From an uncultured beta proteobacterium (GTDB taxonomy: Bacteria > Pseudomonadota > Gammaproteobacteria > Burkholderiales > Rhodocyclaceae), in contig CAIZHL010000382.1 in the NCBI GenBank assembly GCA_903932755.1, forward strand, positions 1-15,049: a DNA stretch of 15,049 nt, written 5' to 3'. The position numbers and the translations under genes are program-made. Shown here one piece after another: positions 12,931 through 15,049 of this stretch (position 1 is the first letter of the stretch; the number at the start of each line of letters is the position of its first letter). A model generated the notes under the pieces. It saw only the letters and a program-made list of their open reading frames with translations, had not been told where the DNA came from and made no database searches.

Positions 12931-14111
12931 ACCTCTGGCTGCGCCTCTTCCTGCCCTTCGCCGCGGGTTACTACTTTTCCTATTTCCTGCGCAACGTCAA
13001 TGCCGTCATCGCGCCGGAGCTGACGCGCGAGCTGGGCGTCTCGGCCGCCGACCTCGGCCTCCTGACCAGCGCCTACCTGCTGGCCTTCGGCGCCGTGCAG
13101 CTGCCGCTGGGCCTGGCGCTCGACCGCTACGGCCCGCGCCGGGTCGAAACCGCGCTGCTGCTGGTTGCCGCCGCCGGCTGCGCGCTGTTCGCCGCCGGCA
13201 CCACGCTGACCGAACTGGCCATCGCGCGGGCGCTGATCGGGCTCGGCGTCTCGGCCTGCCTGATGGCGTCCTTCAAGGCCTTCGGCCAGTGGTTCGGCAC
13301 CGAACGGCAGGCCTCGCTCAATGCCGCCATCATGGCCGCGGGCGGCCTCGGCGCACTGACGGCATCGACGCCGCTGTCCTGGGCGATCCCGCAATTCGGC
13401 TGGCGCACGGTGTTCGTCGCCCTGGCAGTGGCCGGGCTGGCTGTCGCCGCCGGCATTTTCAGTACGCCGGACAAGAAGGGCGGCGCACAGGGCGAACCCC
13501 TGGCGCGCCAGATCTCCGGCCTGAAAAGCGTGCTCACCAGCCGCGCCTTCTGGCGCTACGCACCGCAATCGACGCTGATCGTCGGAGGCTTCATGGCGCT
13601 GCAGGGCCTCTGGGCCGTGCCCTGGCTGATGAATTTCTCGGGCCTCGGGCGCGAGGTAGCGGCCCACCACCTGCTGCTGATGGCCGGCGGCATGCTGACC
13701 GGCTTCCTCACCATCGCCTTCGGCGTGACGCCGCTGGCAAAGCGCGGCCCGGGTCCGGAGAAGCTCCTGACGTGGGGCATGGGGCTGGGTCTGCTGGCGA
13801 ACTTGCTTATCGTCCTGGGCGTCGGCCCGAGCCAGCCGCTGTGGCTTTCCCTGGGCCTCGTCTTCTCCGTCGGCAACCTGGCCTACGCCCTGCTGCAGGC
13901 CAACTACGGCCCCGAGTTGGCGGGCCGCGTGAACACCGCGCTGAACCTGATGGTGTTCCTCGGTGCTTTTGCCATCCAGTGGAGCTTCGGCGCCATGGTC
14001 GATCTGCTGCAAGCCGCCGGCCACGCGCCACGCGCGGCCTACCAGATCACCTTCGGCGGCCTGCTGGCATTACAGGTGATGAGCTGGCTGTGGTTTCTCA
14101 GGAAAACCTAG
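12927..14111 (+). CDS. MFS transporter
   Basis: This 394-residue major facilitator superfamily permease has about twelve hydrophobic helices in the inner membrane. The loop 2-3 motif is visible as L-D-R-Y-G-P-R-R (about residues 66-73). The first helix carries G-Y-Y-F-S-Y-F-L-R-N-V-N, typical of organic anion or sugar-phosphate-like members. A cytosolic loop at mid-protein is rich in G, K and Q (near D-K-K-G-G-A-Q-G). The start is TTG 12927, overlapping the MOSC stop as TTGA and preceded by GGGGGAG (12916-12922). No other start codon lies nearby in frame without invading the MOSC gene. Substrate is unknown; the sugar kinase two genes upstream suggests but does not prove a sugar-related cargo. 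Confidence 0.88.
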   Translation: MNLWLRLFLPFAAGYYFSYFLRNVNAVIAPELTRELGVSAADLGLLTSAYLLAFGAVQLPLGLALDRYGPRRVETALLLVAAAGCALFAAGTTLTELAIARALIGLGVSACLMASFKAFGQWFGTERQASLNAAIMAAGGLGALTASTPLSWAIPQFGWRTVFVALAVAGLAVAAGIFSTPDKKGGAQGEPLARQISGLKSVLTSRAFWRYAPQSTLIVGGFMALQGLWAVPWLMNFSGLGREVAAHHLLLMAGGMLTGFLTIAFGVTPLAKRGPGPEKLLTWGMGLGLLANLLIVLGVGPSQPLWLSLGLVFSVGNLAYALLQANYGPELAGRVNTALNLMVFLGAFAIQWSFGAMVDLLQAAGHAPRAAYQITFGGLLALQVMSWLWFLRKT

Positions 14112-14135
14112 GGATGCGCTGATCGAGTGTCAATT

Positions 14136-14204
14136 CGTCATTCCGGCGAACGCCGGAATCCAGAAGAAACAAGGCCCTGGACACCGGCATTCGCCGGTGT
14201 GACG
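14136..14204. repeat. Folded palindromic element between converging genes, probable two-way terminator
   Basis: Two hairpins are nested in an outer inverted repeat: ATTCCGGCG (14140-14148) with CGCCGGAAT (14151-14159), and ACACCGGC (14181-14188) with GCCGGTGT (14193-14200). CCAG (14159-14162) pairs with CTGG (14177-14180), and CGTCA (14136-14140) with TGACG (14200-14204). Elements starting CGTCATTCCGGCG are common intergenic repeats in proteobacteria (general knowledge). Placed between the stops of the MFS gene and priA, it could end transcription both ways, though T tracts are absent. Confidence 0.7.
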
Positions 14205-14221
14205 GCTTATTCAGTGGCTTC

Positions 14222-15049
14222 CTAAAACTCCAGCGGATCCACATCCAGATGCCAGCGCAGGCCGGCGGGCGTCTTCAGCGCGTAGAGCTCTTCCATCCAC
14301 GCCGTGAGGAAGGCCTGCAACGCCGGGCGGCTCAGCGATTCGACCAGGAGTTGGCCGCGCTCCAGCGTCATCAGGCGTTGCAGGCGCATCGGCACCGGAT
14401 CGTAGAGCGTGACACCGTCGGCCAGCGAATTTGGCAACATCGCGGCGGCCTTGCGGGCGGCAGCGAGAAAAGCCAGCGCCTGCTCCATGGTCCGCGCTTC
14501 GGCGCGCAGCATGGCCTGGAAGCTGAAGGGCGGAAAGCCGGCAATGCGGCGTTCGCCCAGCTGGTTTTGTGCGAAGCGCGCATAGTCGTGGTCGATCAGC
14601 GCGCGATACAGGGGATGGTCGGGATACTCGGTCTGGATCAGCACTTCGCCGGGCAGTTCGGCGCGCCCGCTGCGGCCGCCGACCTGCATCAGTTGCGCGA
14701 AGAGACGCTCGGGCGCACGAAAGTCGGCGGCGAACAGGGCGGCATCGGCGCCGACCGCGCCGACCAGGGTCAGCAGCGGAAAATCATGGCCCTTGGCCAG
14801 CATCTGGGTGCCGACCAGGATGTCGGCCTCACCGGCATGGATGGTGGCGAGCAAGGCCTGCCATTTCTTCGGCGTGCTCGCCGAATCGCGGTCGATGCGC
14901 AGGACGCGGGCTTCGGGAAAGCGTTCGACGAGCATGGTTTCGAGGCGTTGCGTACCGCGCCCGAAGGGCAGCAGGTCGACGTTGCCGCAATCGGGGCAGG
15001 CGCGCGGCACGCGCGCTTCGAAGCCGCAGTGGTGGCAGCGCAGGCGCCC
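14222..15049 (-). CDS. priA: Primosomal protein N' (PriA helicase), C-terminal part (5' part outside the window)
   Basis: The last 275 codons of priA run from the window edge to TAG at 14222-14224 on the - strand. PriA is the 3'-5' DNA helicase that recognises stalled forks and reloads DnaB. Visible are zinc-binding cysteines (C-H-H-C at the edge, C-P-D-C next), helicase motif V (V-G-T-Q-M-L-A-K-G-H-D-F-P, about 14774-14815) and motif VI (Q-V-G-G-R-S-G-R, about 14663-14686). The C-terminal domain follows, with G-E-V-L-I-Q-T and a P-P-F motif. Motif VI has G-G-R-S where many PriA have A-G-R-A, a mild change. The N-terminal DNA-binding domain and Walker A lie beyond the window. A GTG at 15010 is internal, since the family similarity continues upstream of it. 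Confidence 0.94.
   Translation of the reverse strand, partial: GRLRCHHCGFEARVPRACPDCGNVDLLPFGRGTQRLETMLVERFPEARVLRIDRDSASTPKKWQALLATIHAGEADILVGTQMLAKGHDFPLLTLVGAVGADAALFAADFRAPERLFAQLMQVGGRSGRAELPGEVLIQTEYPDHPLYRALIDHDYARFAQNQLGERRIAGFPPFSFQAMLRAEARTMEQALAFLAAARKAAAMLPNSLADGVTLYDPVPMRLQRLMTLERGQLLVESLSRPALQAFLTAWMEELYALKTPAGLRWHLDVDPLEF

Noticed and set aside
12462..14024. A 520-codon antisense frame across the MOSC and MFS genes
   Set aside because: Composition is typical of a shadow frame (Q, G, A, R rich) and both sense genes are well supported.

Overview
The window is high-GC bacterial DNA. Its gene content and order point to a betaproteobacterium, probably of the Rhodocyclales type. Supporting signs are the dapF / DUF484 / xerC order, the DUF1289 protein, the AsmA protein, frequent GTG and TTG starts, and c-type haem sensor diguanylate cyclases. 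The lineage is inferred from family resemblance and was not tested by any search.

Layout, left to right. (1) The 3' end of dapF, a structured repeat, a DUF484 gene and xerC lie on the + strand. The end of xerC is followed by a second, silently diverged copy of its last 17 codons. (2) Next come a small two-helix membrane protein, then a DEDDy 3'-5' exonuclease on the - strand. The latter is separated by a tandem array of about 42-bp repeats from a small Cys/His protein on the + strand. (3) A lipoprotein amidase of the AmiD type and two cupins follow; the cupins overlap by one base. (4) A DUF1289 gene (-) diverges from a long AsmA-family gene (+). (5) After a 306-bp gap with a possible sigma-54 promoter come two overlapping, paralogous membrane diguanylate cyclases. 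Each has a CxxCH haem-c motif in its periplasmic part. (6) A ROK sugar kinase, a MOSC protein and an MFS transporter overlap head to tail. (7) A folded palindromic element separates these from the converging, truncated priA gene.

Most genes are ordinary. The haem-sensor pair looks like a dedicated redox, gas or electron-flow input into c-di-GMP signalling, and the stop-start overlap suggests both are made together. The kinase, MOSC and MFS genes form a tight operon without an obvious common pathway.

The most unusual signals are short repeats. One family of about 110 bp occurs twice in the same orientation. It has three conserved hairpins, and the first stem shows paired base changes. One copy fills the dapF-DUF484 gap. 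The other sits in frame inside the ROK kinase, between two zinc-ligand regions. Both are open in the same reading frame, which recalls the protein-inserted palindromic elements of Rickettsia. The second unusual signal is the xerC 3' end, which looks like an insertion or recombination that replaced the C-terminus and left the displaced copy behind.
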